In this document: piece by piece, positions 37,957-48,089 of the stretch
Layout of the letters: the number at the start of each line of letters is the position of its first letter
Numbering within the stretch: the stretch's first letter is position 1
Notes under the pieces: generated by a model
Told to the model about the DNA's origin: nothing
Seen by the model: only the letters and a program-made list of their open reading frames with translations
Databases searched by the model: none
Made by a program: the position numbers and the translations under genes
NCBI RefSeq assembly: GCF_004343255.1
Contig: NZ_SMDD01000004.1
Span: 1-64,000 of the forward strand
Length of the DNA: 64,000 nt
Reading direction: 5' to 3'
Source: Laceyella sacchari
GTDB taxonomy: Bacteria > Bacillota > Bacilli > Thermoactinomycetales > Thermoactinomycetaceae

Positions 37957-39261
37957 ATGAGGGTGCTCCATATCAATCGCGCCAGCTGGTGGGGACTCGC
38001 CCTTGTCTTTGTCCTCATTTTCGCTACGCTTGGACTGGTTTGGAAGGATGAAGGGGGAGAAACGGCACAAGGGCGCAGGGGAAAGGTACTGACAGGCTTA
38101 GATGTCGTGTTGGCCAATCCGAAGATGTTCACTGGGAAGCGAGTGGGGCTGATAACCAATCCGACAGGCATTACCGCCGATTACGAACATAGTTTGGATG
38201 CCATGTTGCGCAAGGGCATCCGCGTGACGGAAGTGTACGGTCCGGAACATGGGGTACGCGGAACAGAACAGGCGGGCGAGACGCCGGGTGAGCTGATCGA
38301 CCCGAAAACGGGGCTTCCGCTTTCCAACCTGTATGGGAAAAATCCGGTGGACATGGTTCCTATGTTCGCAGATGTGGATGTCCTTGTGTTTGACATCCAA
38401 GATGTCGGAACCCGTTTCTACACTTACATCTCCACCATGGCATATGTGATGGAGGCGGCAGCCATTGCCGATAAGCCGCTGTATGTGCTGGATCGTCCCA
38501 ATCCGTTGGGGGGAGTCCGGGTAGAAGGCCCTGTGTTGGAGGAAAAACACAGCTCCTTCATCGGCCTGTTCCCTATCGCCCTGCGGCACGGCATGACGGT
38601 TGGTGAGCTGGCGACCTTATTCAATGAGTGGTTTTTCCCAAAAAGCGGCAAAAAGAAGGTCGAACTCCATGTCGTGAAAATGAAGGGTTGGAGCCGGCAG
38701 GAAACCTACGGGCAGACGGGACTCCCTTGGGTGATGCCGTCGCCGAATATGCCGACTGTCACGACAGCACAAGTGTATCCGGGAACTGGACTGATCGAAG
38801 CGACCAATCTCTCCGAAGGAAGGGGAACGACGCGACCGTTTGAACTGATCGGCGCCCCTTATGTGGAAGGATGGAAGTTGGCAGAGGAACTAAATCGGGA
38901 ACGATTGCCGGGAGTCAAGTTTCGCGAAGCGTACTTCACCCCTACTTTTTCCAAACATCAAGGGAAAACAGTGGGTGGTGTACAAGTGCATGTGGAAGAT
39001 CCCGCAACGTTTGATCCTATCCTGACGGGACTGGCTATCATTGAAAAGGTAAAAAAATTGTATCCAAGCCAGTTTGCATGGCGCGAATCGGGGGAACCCT
39101 ATTGGATGGATAAAATGACCGGCACGGAAAAAGTTCGCCAGCAAATCGACCAAGGGAAATCCGCTAGGGAAATCGTACGTTCCTGGGCGGCAGAACTGAA
39201 TAATTTCAAAAAACTACGAGGAAAGTACCTTCTCTATCCAGCACGGGGAATCCCGCACTAA
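37957..39261 (+). CDS. namZ: NamZ-family exo-beta-N-acetylmuramidase
   Basis: A 434-residue DUF1343 protein. One N-terminal hydrophobic segment (about 10-30) anchors or exports it. Family motifs are VGLITNPTGIT near residue 67, GPEHGVRGTEQAG near 93, FDIQDVGTRFYTYISTMA near 146, DRPNPLGG near 180 and SEGRGTTRPFE near 287. B. subtilis NamZ (YbbC) removes terminal MurNAc from cell-wall glycan. ATG 37957 is too close to GGGGG; GTG 37963 is 7 nt away and may be the true start. In B. subtilis the S1-domain gene yabR follows divIC; here this gene stands in its place, far from any murein recycling genes. Confidence 0.88.
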   Translation: MRVLHINRASWWGLALVFVLIFATLGLVWKDEGGETAQGRRGKVLTGLDVVLANPKMFTGKRVGLITNPTGITADYEHSLDAMLRKGIRVTEVYGPEHGVRGTEQAGETPGELIDPKTGLPLSNLYGKNPVDMVPMFADVDVLVFDIQDVGTRFYTYISTMAYVMEAAAIADKPLYVLDRPNPLGGVRVEGPVLEEKHSSFIGLFPIALRHGMTVGELATLFNEWFFPKSGKKKVELHVVKMKGWSRQETYGQTGLPWVMPSPNMPTVTTAQVYPGTGLIEATNLSEGRGTTRPFELIGAPYVEGWKLAEELNRERLPGVKFREAYFTPTFSKHQGKTVGGVQVHVEDPATFDPILTGLAIIEKVKKLYPSQFAWRESGEPYWMDKMTGTEKVRQQIDQGKSAREIVRSWAAELNNFKKLRGKYLLYPARGIPH

Positions 39262-39279
39262 AAATATGCCATTTTTTTG

Positions 39280-39328
39280 TTGACATCACTGCGGACGCAT
39301 TATATAATAATCATTGTTCGCAGTGATG
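39280..39328 (+). promoter_or_regulatory. Promoter of the Met tRNA pair, flanked by an inverted repeat
   Basis: -35 TTGACA (39280-39285), 17 bp, -10 TATAAT (39303-39308). A perfect 10-bp inverted repeat, CATCACTGCG (39284-39293) and CGCAGTGATG (39319-39328), brackets the -10 and the start site. Confidence 0.88.
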
Positions 39329-39350
39329 AACTCAAATCCTTTTAGAATGT

Positions 39351-39427
<77 letters not shown>

Positions 39428-39434
39428 AATATAT

Positions 39435-39511
39435 GGCGGCGTAGCTCAGCTGGCTAGAGCGTACGGTTCATACCCGTGAGGTCGGGGGTTCGAGGCCCTC
39501 CGCCGCTACCA
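39435..39511 (+). tRNA. Elongator tRNA-Met (CAT)
   Basis: 77 nt with encoded CCA. It starts GGCGGCG and ends CGCCGCT-ACCA. The anticodon arm TACGG-TTCATAC-CCGTG gives anticodon CAT. It lies 7 bp after the initiator and is cotranscribed. B. subtilis also has a tRNA-Met just before spoIIE. Confidence 0.97.
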
Positions 39512-39527
39512 AGTGCAAGAGAGGAGA

Positions 39528-39570
39528 AGGCGAGGAAACCCTATCGTGGGTGGTGCATCGCCTTTTTTTT
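39528..39570 (+). terminator. Terminator of the tRNA unit
   Basis: AGGCGA / TCGCCT outer stem with an inner ACCC / GGGT, then eight T. Confidence 0.85.
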
Positions 39571-39613
39571 GTGTCATTTTATTGGGATGCATGATAAGCA
39601 TGGGAGTGGTTGT

Positions 39614-40099
39614 GTGAATGTCGTTATCAAGAAAGTCAAATTTACCACGATAAATAAAACATATACGGAAAAGGTGCGGGATTGGCGGGGGCGCCATTGC
39701 TTCTCTACGCAATATGCCAATCCGGACGGCAAGCGGATTTTCCTCACTTACTATTTTGTGCGCAAGGGGTATACCATCTCAAAGGTGTTTAACCGATCAG
39801 GGGAATTCCTCTACTACTATTGCGACGTGATGCAAATGCACCAAGTGGGCCGAATGCGTTATGTCATGGTGGACTTGTTGTTTGATCTGATCGTTTATCC
39901 GGATGGCACCTATCACCTGATTGACGTGGATGAGTTTGCCGACTCGGTGGAACGGGGACAATTGAAGCGGCGGCAACAAGTCCATGCGCTCCGGACGTTA
40001 GACCAAATGATTCGTTTGCAGACGGAGCGGAAGTTGATCCCGTCGTTTGTACATGAAGCCCAGATGTACCCCTTGAACACGTTTGCGCGCCGGCTTTGA
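39614..40099 (+). CDS. DUF402-domain protein
   Basis: A 161-residue DUF402 protein (FomD/Ntdp-like barrel). VDLLFDLIVYPDGTYHLIDVDEFADS near residue 88 gives the conserved acidic and tyrosine residues. Related proteins include nucleoside tri/diphosphate phosphatases such as YgaC/Ntdp; the substrate here is unknown. GTG 39614 follows GGGAGTGG at good spacing. It is flanked by terminators, so it is a single-gene unit, though no promoter stands out. Confidence 0.82.
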   Translation: MNVVIKKVKFTTINKTYTEKVRDWRGRHCFSTQYANPDGKRIFLTYYFVRKGYTISKVFNRSGEFLYYYCDVMQMHQVGRMRYVMVDLLFDLIVYPDGTYHLIDVDEFADSVERGQLKRRQQVHALRTLDQMIRLQTERKLIPSFVHEAQMYPLNTFARRL

Positions 40100-40206
40100 T
40101 GGGTTATTTCGACATGGCGAAACGATGGACACAGTAGAATATTAGAAGTTTTGTCGCTCCTGTGCTGAAAGTGATGCAAAACGACACCAAGGGATGGTGT
40201 TTAGAC

Positions 40207-40238
40207 AAGCCCCCCGCTGTACCGCGGAGGGGTTTTTG
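40207..40238 (+). terminator. Terminator before spoIIE
   Basis: CCCCCGC / GCGGAGGGG (one bulge) around a short loop, then five T. Confidence 0.85.
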
Positions 40239-40294
40239 TTTGCCGGCGGAGTGGAGAAAGCCAATCAAGGCGCTGGATTACCCAGAGGACAAAA

Positions 40295-40362
40295 TTTGTC
40301 GCAAAAATTTTCCTTTCATTCAGACTGTTTGACAAACTTTTCTTCCGTCCCATCGCTATAAT
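40295..40362 (+). promoter_or_regulatory. Spo0A-type promoter of spoIIE
   Basis: -35 TTGACA (40329-40334) and -10 TATAAT (40357-40362) are both perfect but 22 bp apart. Upstream, TTTGTCGCAAA (40295-40305) resembles a Spo0A box (TTGTCGAA). The unusually wide spacer with consensus boxes is the known design of Spo0A~P-activated sigma-A promoters such as spoIIE and spoIIG in B. subtilis. Confidence 0.88.
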
Positions 40363-40393
40363 GGGTGGCACAAAGTGATTGGGGTGATGGGTC

Positions 40394-42856
40394 ATGCAAA
40401 TGGGTACTTATATCAAAAATTTTTTCATTCGTCCAGTTAGTTGGTTTGGAGTGGATCAAAGCAGGCAGAGAAGAGCTATATACCGATTATCCACCATGTG
40501 GAATGTGCCAGTGTTGGTGATGGGTTTTCTCCTGGGTAGAGCTACCATTCTTGACACATTCTCTCCATTTGCGGTGGCGTATGTGGCAGTGATCTACCAT
40601 CTTGCTCGCAAACAATGGCCGGTGGTGCTTTTGTCACTGATACTGGGGGCAGCCACTTTGGGTCCACTCAAGGCGGTGGAGACGGCCGGCGTGTTGGCAA
40701 TTTGGTTGTTGTTGCAAAAAGGATGGGACTGGTTAGGGAAAGGGCAGATCAATTATGTCCCTTTTGTTGTGGGGGCATGCGGCGCCGCGGCCCACCTGGC
40801 GGAAGGGATGATCGGAGGCTGGAGCTCGTACAAAGGCTTGATGGCTGCCGCCGAAGTTTTGCTGAGTTTCATCCTGACATTCATCTTTGTACACTCCTTG
40901 CCGTTGTTTACAGTAAAGAAAAAACGGATTGCTTTGCGGCATGAGGAGATTGTATGCCTGGTAATTTTACTCGGTTCTGTCATGACGGGCATGATGGATT
41001 GGTTTGTGGCTGATCTGTCGGTGGTCAACATGGTGTCCCGCTACGCGATATTATTGTTTGCGCTGATCGGCGGTGGGTTGCTCGGTTCATCGATCGGCGT
41101 AGTGACGGGAGTGATATTGAGTCTGTCCGATACCAAAGCGGTGATGCAGATCAGCTTGCTGGCCTTCGCGGGGTTGTTGGCCGGCCTGTTTAAAGAAGGT
41201 AAGCGGTGGGGGGTGGCCATCGGCTTCATGCTCGGTTCAGCCATCCTGACCTTGTACGATGGTGGTGCCGAAGTAATGTGGATGTCACTCAAGGAGTCGG
41301 CTTGCGCCGTCGTACTGTTTATGCTGACGCCCAACCGCTTGATCCAATCGTTGTCCCGTTTTGTGCCGGGGACAACGGAGAATCAGTCGGCACATTTAGA
41401 ATATATCAAACGGTTGCGTGATGTGACCGCAGCCAAGGTAGAGCAGTTTACGGAATTGTTTCAGGAACTTAGTTTCAGCTTTAGAGAGGACGCCACCAAG
41501 CATCGCAAAGAACATGAGGATCAGGTTAATTTTTTTCTGTCGGAAGTAATGCATGACGCGTGCGGGGGATGCCCACGCTATGCGGATTGTTGGGACAAGC
41601 AAGTCATGAAAACGTATCAAGGCATGACTGAATTGATGGCCATGGTGGAAACGAACGGTGTCACCGATGAGATCGCGGTGCCCCCATTTTGGGAGCAGCA
41701 TTGTATGCGCGGCGAACGGGTGATGGGTTCGATTCAAAAACAGTACGCCCGCTATGAGCAAAACATTTACTGGAAGGAAAAAATGCAGGAATCGCGCCGG
41801 TTGGTATCGGACCAATTGGCGGGTATGGCCGAAGTGATGGAGAAGCTGGCTAAGGAGATCCGCCATGAGACACAAGTGATGGCGGCGCACGAAGAGCAAA
41901 TTCATGAGGCCTTAGAGGAGTTGGGCTTGTCCATACAGCGGGTGGATATTATCAATCTCGAGGAAGGCAAAGTGGAGATTGAAGTGGTGATGCCGGAACG
42001 GGAAGGGTTGGACGAATGCAAAAAGCTGGTGGCGCCTTTGCTGACAGAGGTGTTGGGGGAACCCATCTCGGTGTACCGGAAAGTGATCAAAGACGGTTCA
42101 CATGGGGCAGTTATCACCTTGGGCTCAGCGCAACGGTTTGAGTTGAAAACAGGGGCAGCCAATGCGGCGAAAGGGGGCGGGGTTATTTCTGGAGACAGCT
42201 ATTGTTATATGAGTTTGGGCACGGGCAAATGCGCGGTGGCGTTATCTGACGGCATGGGGAATGGACAGCGCGCCCAAGAAGAGAGCAGTGCCGCGCTTAA
42301 ATTGTTGCGCCGCTTGCTTCAGTCGGGGATGTGTGAAGAGCGGGCGGTTGACACGGTGAACTCCATCTTGAGTCTGCGGTCGGCTGATGAGATGTTCGCC
42401 ACGGTCGATTTGGCTATCGTCGACTTGAATACAGCAAAGGGGCGGTTTATGAAGATCGGTTCCACTCCGGGATTTGTTAAACGGGGCAAACAGGTGATGA
42501 CCCTCTCGGCCGCCAACCCCCCGATTGGCATCCTGAGTGAGATTGAGATCGAGCCGATTGAGATGCAACTGCAACCGGGGGATTTGGTCATATTGATGAC
42601 TGATGGCGTCTACGATGCGCCGCGGCGGGCGGTGAACAAGGATGCGGTGATGACCCGGTTAATTTCGGAGATCGACACCAAGGATCCGCAAGACTTTGCC
42701 GATTGTTTGCTGGAGAAGGTGGTTCGCTACCATGGCGGGCGTATCAGTGATGACATGACGGTGGTTGTAGCCAAAGTGGAGCGGTATGCACCGGAATGGT
42801 CAACCATCCGATTGCCTGGTGTGAAACCACTCAAGCGCTCACATTTGGTGGTTTAA
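40394..42856 (+). CDS. spoIIE: Stage II sporulation phosphatase SpoIIE
   Basis: An 820-residue protein. About ten N-terminal membrane segments (about 35-320), a central oligomerisation/FtsZ-interacting region (about 330-590), and a C-terminal PP2C phosphatase (about 600-810) with GDSYCYMSLGTGKCAVALSDGMGNG, MTDGVYDAP and ISDDMTVVVAKVE metal-binding motifs. It dephosphorylates SpoIIAA to release sigma-F in the forespore. ATG 40394 follows GGGGTG by 8 nt; ATGs at 40387 and 40400 are near. Confidence 0.96.
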   Translation: MQMGTYIKNFFIRPVSWFGVDQSRQRRAIYRLSTMWNVPVLVMGFLLGRATILDTFSPFAVAYVAVIYHLARKQWPVVLLSLILGAATLGPLKAVETAGVLAIWLLLQKGWDWLGKGQINYVPFVVGACGAAAHLAEGMIGGWSSYKGLMAAAEVLLSFILTFIFVHSLPLFTVKKKRIALRHEEIVCLVILLGSVMTGMMDWFVADLSVVNMVSRYAILLFALIGGGLLGSSIGVVTGVILSLSDTKAVMQISLLAFAGLLAGLFKEGKRWGVAIGFMLGSAILTLYDGGAEVMWMSLKESACAVVLFMLTPNRLIQSLSRFVPGTTENQSAHLEYIKRLRDVTAAKVEQFTELFQELSFSFREDATKHRKEHEDQVNFFLSEVMHDACGGCPRYADCWDKQVMKTYQGMTELMAMVETNGVTDEIAVPPFWEQHCMRGERVMGSIQKQYARYEQNIYWKEKMQESRRLVSDQLAGMAEVMEKLAKEIRHETQVMAAHEEQIHEALEELGLSIQRVDIINLEEGKVEIEVVMPEREGLDECKKLVAPLLTEVLGEPISVYRKVIKDGSHGAVITLGSAQRFELKTGAANAAKGGGVISGDSYCYMSLGTGKCAVALSDGMGNGQRAQEESSAALKLLRRLLQSGMCEERAVDTVNSILSLRSADEMFATVDLAIVDLNTAKGRFMKIGSTPGFVKRGKQVMTLSAANPPIGILSEIEIEPIEMQLQPGDLVILMTDGVYDAPRRAVNKDAVMTRLISEIDTKDPQDFADCLLEKVVRYHGGRISDDMTVVVAKVERYAPEWSTIRLPGVKPLKRSHLVV

Positions 42857-42959
42857 ATTTGCTTCCCGGTGCGAAACAGGATATGATGAAAAGAGAAGGA
42901 TGAGTGGCGTTTGCTCGGGGGAGTTCCCCCGGGTTTGACGCGCCAAGGAGACGATTCAG

Positions 42960-44363
42960 GTGTTTCTTGCTCAATTGAGAGAAGAGCTGAACCGAATGGG
43001 CTTGGCGGGGCGGCGGGCCAGGGTGTTGGTAGGCGTCTCGGGTGGGGCCGATTCCATCGCCTTGGTACATGCCCTGAAAAAAATAGAACAAGAGGTAGAT
43101 ATTTTTGTCGCCGCTGTTCATGTCAACCATCAGCTCAGAGGGGAAGAAAGCGAAGCCGACGAGCAACATGTCAAGGCGTTTTGCGAGGAATGGAAAATAC
43201 CTTGCCGGACGGTCAGGGTAAATGTTGGAAGTTTGTTAGAACAAAAAGGCGGGAACAAACAGGCAGTCGCGCGTGAACTCCGTTATGACGCCTTTGAGAA
43301 AACGGCGCGGGCATGGCGGATGGATGCTGTCGCTACTGCTCATCATGCTGATGACCAGCTGGAAACGGTATTGATGCGGTTGGTCAGGGGAACGGGGGTA
43401 GCAGGGCTGGCGGGTATCGAGCCGATCCGTGCTTGGCGCAGCTTCCAATTGATCCGGCCGCTGTTGACGTTCACCAAACAGGAGATAGAGCGTTACTGCC
43501 AGGATGCGGGATTGCCCACGCGTTTGGATTCCAGTAACTTGCTTCCCGACTACACTCGCAATCGCCTGCGGATGGAAGTGGTTCCATTGCTGGAAGCGTA
43601 CAACCCCCATGTACAAAAAGCGGTTTGTACCTTGAGTGACTTGGTTCGGGAAGAAGAGAAAGTGTGGTCCGAATGGGTGGAGGACGCTTTGGGCAAGGTG
43701 CTTCTCGAGCGGGGTGATGCCAGCTTCACCCTTGATGTTTCAAGTTTTCTTCACCTTCCAATCGCTTTACAAAGAAGGGTAGTTAAACTAATATTAAGTT
43801 ATCTTTCGCAAGATGATACGTTTGGAGTCAGTCTTGACGCGGTTGAAAAGGTGAGAAAACTCGTTGCGGACGGATCTTCATCCAGTATGTTTCATCTCCC
43901 CGGCGGTATTATAGCGGAGCGGGAATATGAAAAAGTACATATGCGCAAGGCAGAGTGCGGCGCAGAACATGCCACTCAGTTAGGGGAAATTGTGTTATCT
44001 GTTCCTGGTACGACGTGTTTGCCCGGGTTTTTGGGTAAAATAGAAGTATTGGAATCGGATGTGGCATTACATAACGTGGATCTTGGTCGGAATGCTGTCG
44101 TCTTCGACCGAGATCATTTGCCGTTTCCCCTCTTCGTAAGAGCCCGCCAAAGCGGGGATCGTATGACATGCTTGGGGATGGACGGAAGAAAAAAGCTGAA
44201 AAAAGTGCTGATGGAAGCAAAAGTTCCCAAGCGCCAACGTGACCGGGTTCCGATTGTGACCGCGGGAGATGAGATTATCTGGGTTCCAGGGGTGAAGCGG
44301 TCGGGTGTCGCTCCCGTCACCCCAAAGACCACTCGGTTTTTGTATCTAATCTGGGAAGAGTAA
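42960..44363 (+). CDS. tilS: tRNA-Ile lysidine synthase TilS
   Basis: A 467-residue PP-loop ATPase. SGGADSIAL near residue 26 binds [18 protein letters not shown] and [20 protein letters not shown] follow; the C-terminal TilS domains cover about 230-467. It modifies C34 of tRNA-Ile(CAU) to lysidine. GTG 42960 follows AAGGAGACG. hprT follows after 28 bp, as in Bacillus. Confidence 0.95.
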   Translation: MFLAQLREELNRMGLAGRRARVLVGVSGGADSIALVHALKKIEQEVDIFVAAVHVNHQLRGEESEADEQHVKAFCEEWKIPCRTVRVNVGSLLEQKGGNKQAVARELRYDAFEKTARAWRMDAVATAHHADDQLETVLMRLVRGTGVAGLAGIEPIRAWRSFQLIRPLLTFTKQEIERYCQDAGLPTRLDSSNLLPDYTRNRLRMEVVPLLEAYNPHVQKAVCTLSDLVREEEKVWSEWVEDALGKVLLERGDASFTLDVSSFLHLPIALQRRVVKLILSYLSQDDTFGVSLDAVEKVRKLVADGSSSSMFHLPGGIIAEREYEKVHMRKAECGAEHATQLGEIVLSVPGTTCLPGFLGKIEVLESDVALHNVDLGRNAVVFDRDHLPFPLFVRARQSGDRMTCLGMDGRKKLKKVLMEAKVPKRQRDRVPIVTAGDEIIWVPGVKRSGVAPVTPKTTRFLYLIWEE

Positions 44364-44391
44364 ATTGCTTGTGTGTGGTAGGAGGAAAGTC

Positions 44392-44928
44392 ATGCATCAA
44401 GATGTCAAGGAAGTTCTTATTTCCGAAGAGCAAATCAAAGAGAAAGTGCGGGAATTGGGTCAACGTCTGTCAGAGGAGTACAAAGACTTGAACCCGCTAT
44501 GTGTCTGCGTGTTAAAGGGTGCTGTGCCATTTATGGCGGATTTAATCCGGGAGATGCCGATTAAGATGGAAATGGATTTCATGGCTGTATCCAGCTATGG
44601 CAATTCGACCACTTCCTCGGGTGTTGTGCGCATCCTTAAAGATTTGGACGCATCCATCGAAGGACGTCATGTTTTGATTGTCGAAGATATTATCGATTCG
44701 GGTTTGACGTTGAGTTACTTGGTTGAGATGCTGAAAGGCCGGAATGCCGCTTCAGTCAAAATCGTCACTCTTCTCGATAAACCAGACCGCCGCAAGGTGG
44801 ATTTGAGCCCGGATTACTGTGGTTTCACCATTCCGGATGCGTTTGTGATCGGTTACGGGCTTGACTTTGCCGAGAAGTATCGCAACTTGCCTTATATCGG
44901 TGTGCTGAAAGAAGAAGTGTACCAGTGA
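44392..44928 (+). CDS. hprT: Hypoxanthine-guanine phosphoribosyltransferase
   Basis: A 178-residue purine salvage enzyme. [17 protein letters not shown] is near residue 38 and the PRPP motif [14 protein letters not shown] near residue 94. AGGAGG lies 7 nt before ATG 44392; the upstream TTG at 44365 is not used. Confidence 0.96.
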   Translation: MHQDVKEVLISEEQIKEKVRELGQRLSEEYKDLNPLCVCVLKGAVPFMADLIREMPIKMEMDFMAVSSYGNSTTSSGVVRILKDLDASIEGRHVLIVEDIIDSGLTLSYLVEMLKGRNAASVKIVTLLDKPDRRKVDLSPDYCGFTIPDAFVIGYGLDFAEKYRNLPYIGVLKEEVYQ

Positions 44929-44945
44929 TGCGCCAGAGCGGTCTA

Positions 44946-44975
44946 TTGAGTATGGGAAGTCGACTGTGATAAAAT
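44946..44975 (+). promoter_or_regulatory. Promoter of ftsH
   Basis: -35 TTGAGT (44946-44951), 18 bp, -10 TAAAAT (44970-44975). Confidence 0.6.
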
Positions 44976-45004
44976 GATACAAGTGGACTGAGAGGAGGCC
45001 AGGG

Positions 45005-47023
45005 ATGAAACACTTCTTCCTCAGGAACGGAGTATTATACTTAATCCTCATCCTTATCACAATCGGGGTTGTCAACATGATCGCCAACCCTGGAGTGGAT
45101 AAACAAAATTTTAGATACGATGAATTTAGAACGAAGCTGCTTCAAAAACAGTTAGATGATATTACGGTCCAATACGATAACGGTGTTTACAATATCGAAG
45201 GCAAGATCAAAGGCACGGCTAAAAGCTTCTTCACTATTGCCCCAGCTGGCTATGGAAGCTCCGTGATCGAAGATATCCAAACTGCCGGAGTGAAGGTGAA
45301 CATCGAAAAAACAAAAGGGGACTCAGTTTGGCTCACGTTCTTTACCTCAGTCATTCCTTTTGTCATCATCTTACTTATTTTCTTCTTCTTGTTTAACCAA
45401 GCTCAAGGCGGCGGAAGTCGCGTGATGAATTTCGGCAAGAGCAAAGCGAAGTTATACAATGAAGAGAAAAGACGGGTTACATTTGATGATGTGGCAGGAG
45501 CGGATGAAGAAAAAGCGGAGTTAGTTGAGATCGTCGATTTCTTGAAAGACAATCGGCGGTATGCGGCGATGGGTGCTCGCATCCCCAAAGGGGTACTATT
45601 GGTTGGGCCTCCAGGTACGGGTAAAACGCTGTTAGCTCGCGCAGTTGCGGGTGAAGCGAAAGTGCCGTTCTTCTCCATCAGCGGTTCCGACTTTGTAGAG
45701 ATGTTCGTCGGTGTCGGTGCTTCACGGGTTCGTGACTTGTTTGAACAGGCCAAGAAAAATGCTCCGTGTATCATTTTCATCGATGAGATCGACGCGGTAG
45801 GGCGTCAGCGCGGTGCGGGTCTTGGCGGCGGCCACGACGAACGCGAGCAAACCTTGAACCAATTGTTGGTGGAGATGGACGGTTTTGATGTCAATGCGGG
45901 CATCATCATCATGGCTGCAACGAACCGTCCCGACATTTTGGATCCGGCGTTGCTTCGTCCTGGACGTTTTGACAGACAGATCTTGGTTAATCGCCCCGAC
46001 GTAAAAGGGCGCGAAGCTGTGTTGAAAGTACACGCACGCAATAAGCCGATTGCTGATGATGTGAAGTTGAATGTGATCGCGCAACGCACCACCGGGTTCT
46101 CTGGCGCGGATTTGGAGAACCTGTTGAATGAAGCGGCATTGCTAGCGGCGCGTAGCAATAAGAAGAAGATCACCATGGAAGAAGTGGATGAAGCGATCGA
46201 CCGGGTGATTGCGGGTCCGCAGAAGAAAAGCCGCGTCATCAGCGAAAAAGAACGCAAGATCGTCGCTTATCACGAAGCAGGGCACGTGCTTTGCGGATAT
46301 TATCTGGAAAATGCGGACATTGTCCATAAGGTGACGATTGTCCCCCGTGGGCAAGCAGGTGGATATGCGATGATGTTGCCTAAGGAAGACCGTTATTTGG
46401 CAACCAAAAGCGAACTGCTTGATCGGGTGACGGGTCTCCTAGGTGGACGTGTGGCTGAGGAAATTATCTTTGGCGAAATCAGCACCGGTGCGAGTAATGA
46501 CTTTGAAAAGGCGACAGCCATCGTGCGCGCTATGATCACCGAATACGGGATGAGCGACAAGCTGGCTACGATGACTTTTGGCCGTTCGCAAGGGCAAGTG
46601 TTCTTGGGCCGCGATTTGAGCCAAGAGCAAAACTACAGTGACAAAGTGGCATACGAAATCGACATCGAGATGCAAGAGATGGTGCGCAAATGTTACAACC
46701 GCGCCAAAAACCTGCTCATCGAACGCCGCGATCAATTGGAACTCATGGCTCAAACCCTGCTGGTACGGGAAACGCTGGATGAAGAGCAAATCAAACAGCT
46801 GTTGGAGACCGGAAAGCTGGATGATGACAGCGATGTGAAAGTAAACATCCAGACCAAAGACGACCATGGGACGGATGAAAGCGGAAACGAAGAGAAGAAA
46901 CAAGATGCGAACCTCGCTTCGGCTAAGGACTTCTCTTCCGATAAATATGGAATCCGGCGCAATGTCGATTCCACGAGTGGTGAGGAAAACGCGTCTGACA
47001 AAGACGATAAAAAGCCACTCTAA
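45005..47023 (+). CDS. ftsH: ATP-dependent membrane metalloprotease FtsH
   Basis: A 672-residue AAA protease. Two membrane segments (about 8-26 and 112-132), AAA module with GPPGTGKT Walker A near residue 202 and [11 protein letters not shown] near 256, then a zinc protease domain with HEAGH near 422. The C-terminal tail (about 605-672) is long, acidic and low in complexity. It degrades membrane and regulatory proteins. GAGGAGG precedes ATG 45005. Confidence 0.97.
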   Translation: MKHFFLRNGVLYLILILITIGVVNMIANPGVDKQNFRYDEFRTKLLQKQLDDITVQYDNGVYNIEGKIKGTAKSFFTIAPAGYGSSVIEDIQTAGVKVNIEKTKGDSVWLTFFTSVIPFVIILLIFFFLFNQAQGGGSRVMNFGKSKAKLYNEEKRRVTFDDVAGADEEKAELVEIVDFLKDNRRYAAMGARIPKGVLLVGPPGTGKTLLARAVAGEAKVPFFSISGSDFVEMFVGVGASRVRDLFEQAKKNAPCIIFIDEIDAVGRQRGAGLGGGHDEREQTLNQLLVEMDGFDVNAGIIIMAATNRPDILDPALLRPGRFDRQILVNRPDVKGREAVLKVHARNKPIADDVKLNVIAQRTTGFSGADLENLLNEAALLAARSNKKKITMEEVDEAIDRVIAGPQKKSRVISEKERKIVAYHEAGHVLCGYYLENADIVHKVTIVPRGQAGGYAMMLPKEDRYLATKSELLDRVTGLLGGRVAEEIIFGEISTGASNDFEKATAIVRAMITEYGMSDKLATMTFGRSQGQVFLGRDLSQEQNYSDKVAYEIDIEMQEMVRKCYNRAKNLLIERRDQLELMAQTLLVRETLDEEQIKQLLETGKLDDDSDVKVNIQTKDDHGTDESGNEEKKQDANLASAKDFSSDKYGIRRNVDSTSGEENASDKDDKKPL

Positions 47024-47032
47024 TCCTTTGCG

Positions 47033-47061
47033 AAAAAGAGGCGGGATGGCGCCTCTTTTTC
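47033..47061 (+). terminator. Terminator after ftsH
   Basis: AAAAAGAGGCG / CGCCTCTTTTT, a perfect 11-bp stem with a GGATGG loop. Confidence 0.93.
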
Positions 47062-47115
47062 TTATGGCCAAAAGTACAGGCAAATCCCAAATCAACAAGT
47101 GAATGGGTGGGCATA

Positions 47116-47904
47116 ATGCTAAAAGAAAAACTTTTATTGCTAATAGATGTGGGTAATACCAATGTGGTGCTGGGTGTGTATCGGCAAGATGAACTGCTTC
47201 ATCATTGGCGCTTACAAACGGATCGCAATGCCACCGAAGATGAATTTGGTGTAATGTTGAGAAGCCTGTTTGATTATGTAGGCATCGACTTTGATATGAT
47301 CGAAGGCGTGGTTCTGTCATCGGTGGTTCCGCCGTTGACAGTGGTGTTGGAACGCATGACGGAGAAGTATTTAAAACAAAAACCGCTTGTTTTGGGGCCG
47401 GGAGTTAAAACCGGGTTGAACATCAAATACGATAATCCGCGCGAGGTGGGGGCAGACCGCATTGCCAATGCCGTGGCGGCGTTGGAGTTGTATGGCGCCC
47501 CGGCGATCATTGTCGATTTTGGTACGGCAACCACGTTTTGTTTTATCGATGAAGAAGGGAACTATATCGGTGGAGCGATTACACCAGGGGTTAATATCTC
47601 AGCAGAAGCGCTGTACCAACGTGCTGCGAAATTGACCCGGGTGGAAATTGTGAAGCCGGATTCCGTGGTGGGACGTAATACGGTTCAAGCCGTTCAAGCG
47701 GGCATATATTATGGGTATGTAGGTGTCGTGGACGAGATTGTCACACGCATGAAACAGGTGTTGACCAAGCGCCCGTATGTCGTAGCCACGGGCGGCCTGG
47801 CCAAATTGATTTGCAACGACACCAAAACGATTGACGAAATCAACCCATTGTTGACACTCGTGGGGTTGAAGCTGATTTGGGAAAGAAACCGAAAGCCTGT
47901 TTGA
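47116..47904 (+). CDS. coaX: Type III pantothenate kinase CoaX
   Basis: A 262-residue ASKHA-fold kinase for the first step of CoA synthesis. [15 protein letters not shown] is near residue 6, [13 protein letters not shown] near 109 and [12 protein letters not shown] near 133. ATG 47116 follows GGGTGGG; GTG 47107 is an alternative. hslO follows at 185 bp; that spacer holds no gene. Confidence 0.95.
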   Translation: MLKEKLLLLIDVGNTNVVLGVYRQDELLHHWRLQTDRNATEDEFGVMLRSLFDYVGIDFDMIEGVVLSSVVPPLTVVLERMTEKYLKQKPLVLGPGVKTGLNIKYDNPREVGADRIANAVAALELYGAPAIIVDFGTATTFCFIDEEGNYIGGAITPGVNISAEALYQRAAKLTRVEIVKPDSVVGRNTVQAVQAGIYYGYVGVVDEIVTRMKQVLTKRPYVVATGGLAKLICNDTKTIDEINPLLTLVGLKLIWERNRKPV

Positions 47905-48089
47905 TTGTGGAATCACGTGGGCATCACCCTAAGTGGATTGGGCATGCGGGCCCATCTGGTACGGGTGGATGCCTCTTTTCAATCAGGCAAGTTTTCTAAG
48001 CATATGCGTTTAGACCACATGTGGTTGTGGAGCAGAAAAACGAAAGCGCTTCATGCTTTGCTTGAGCAATTTATATATGGGAGTGACTG

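Noticed and set aside
46439-47320. 293-codon minus-strand frame over ftsH and coaX
   Set aside because: It lies antisense to two strongly recognised genes and across a terminator.
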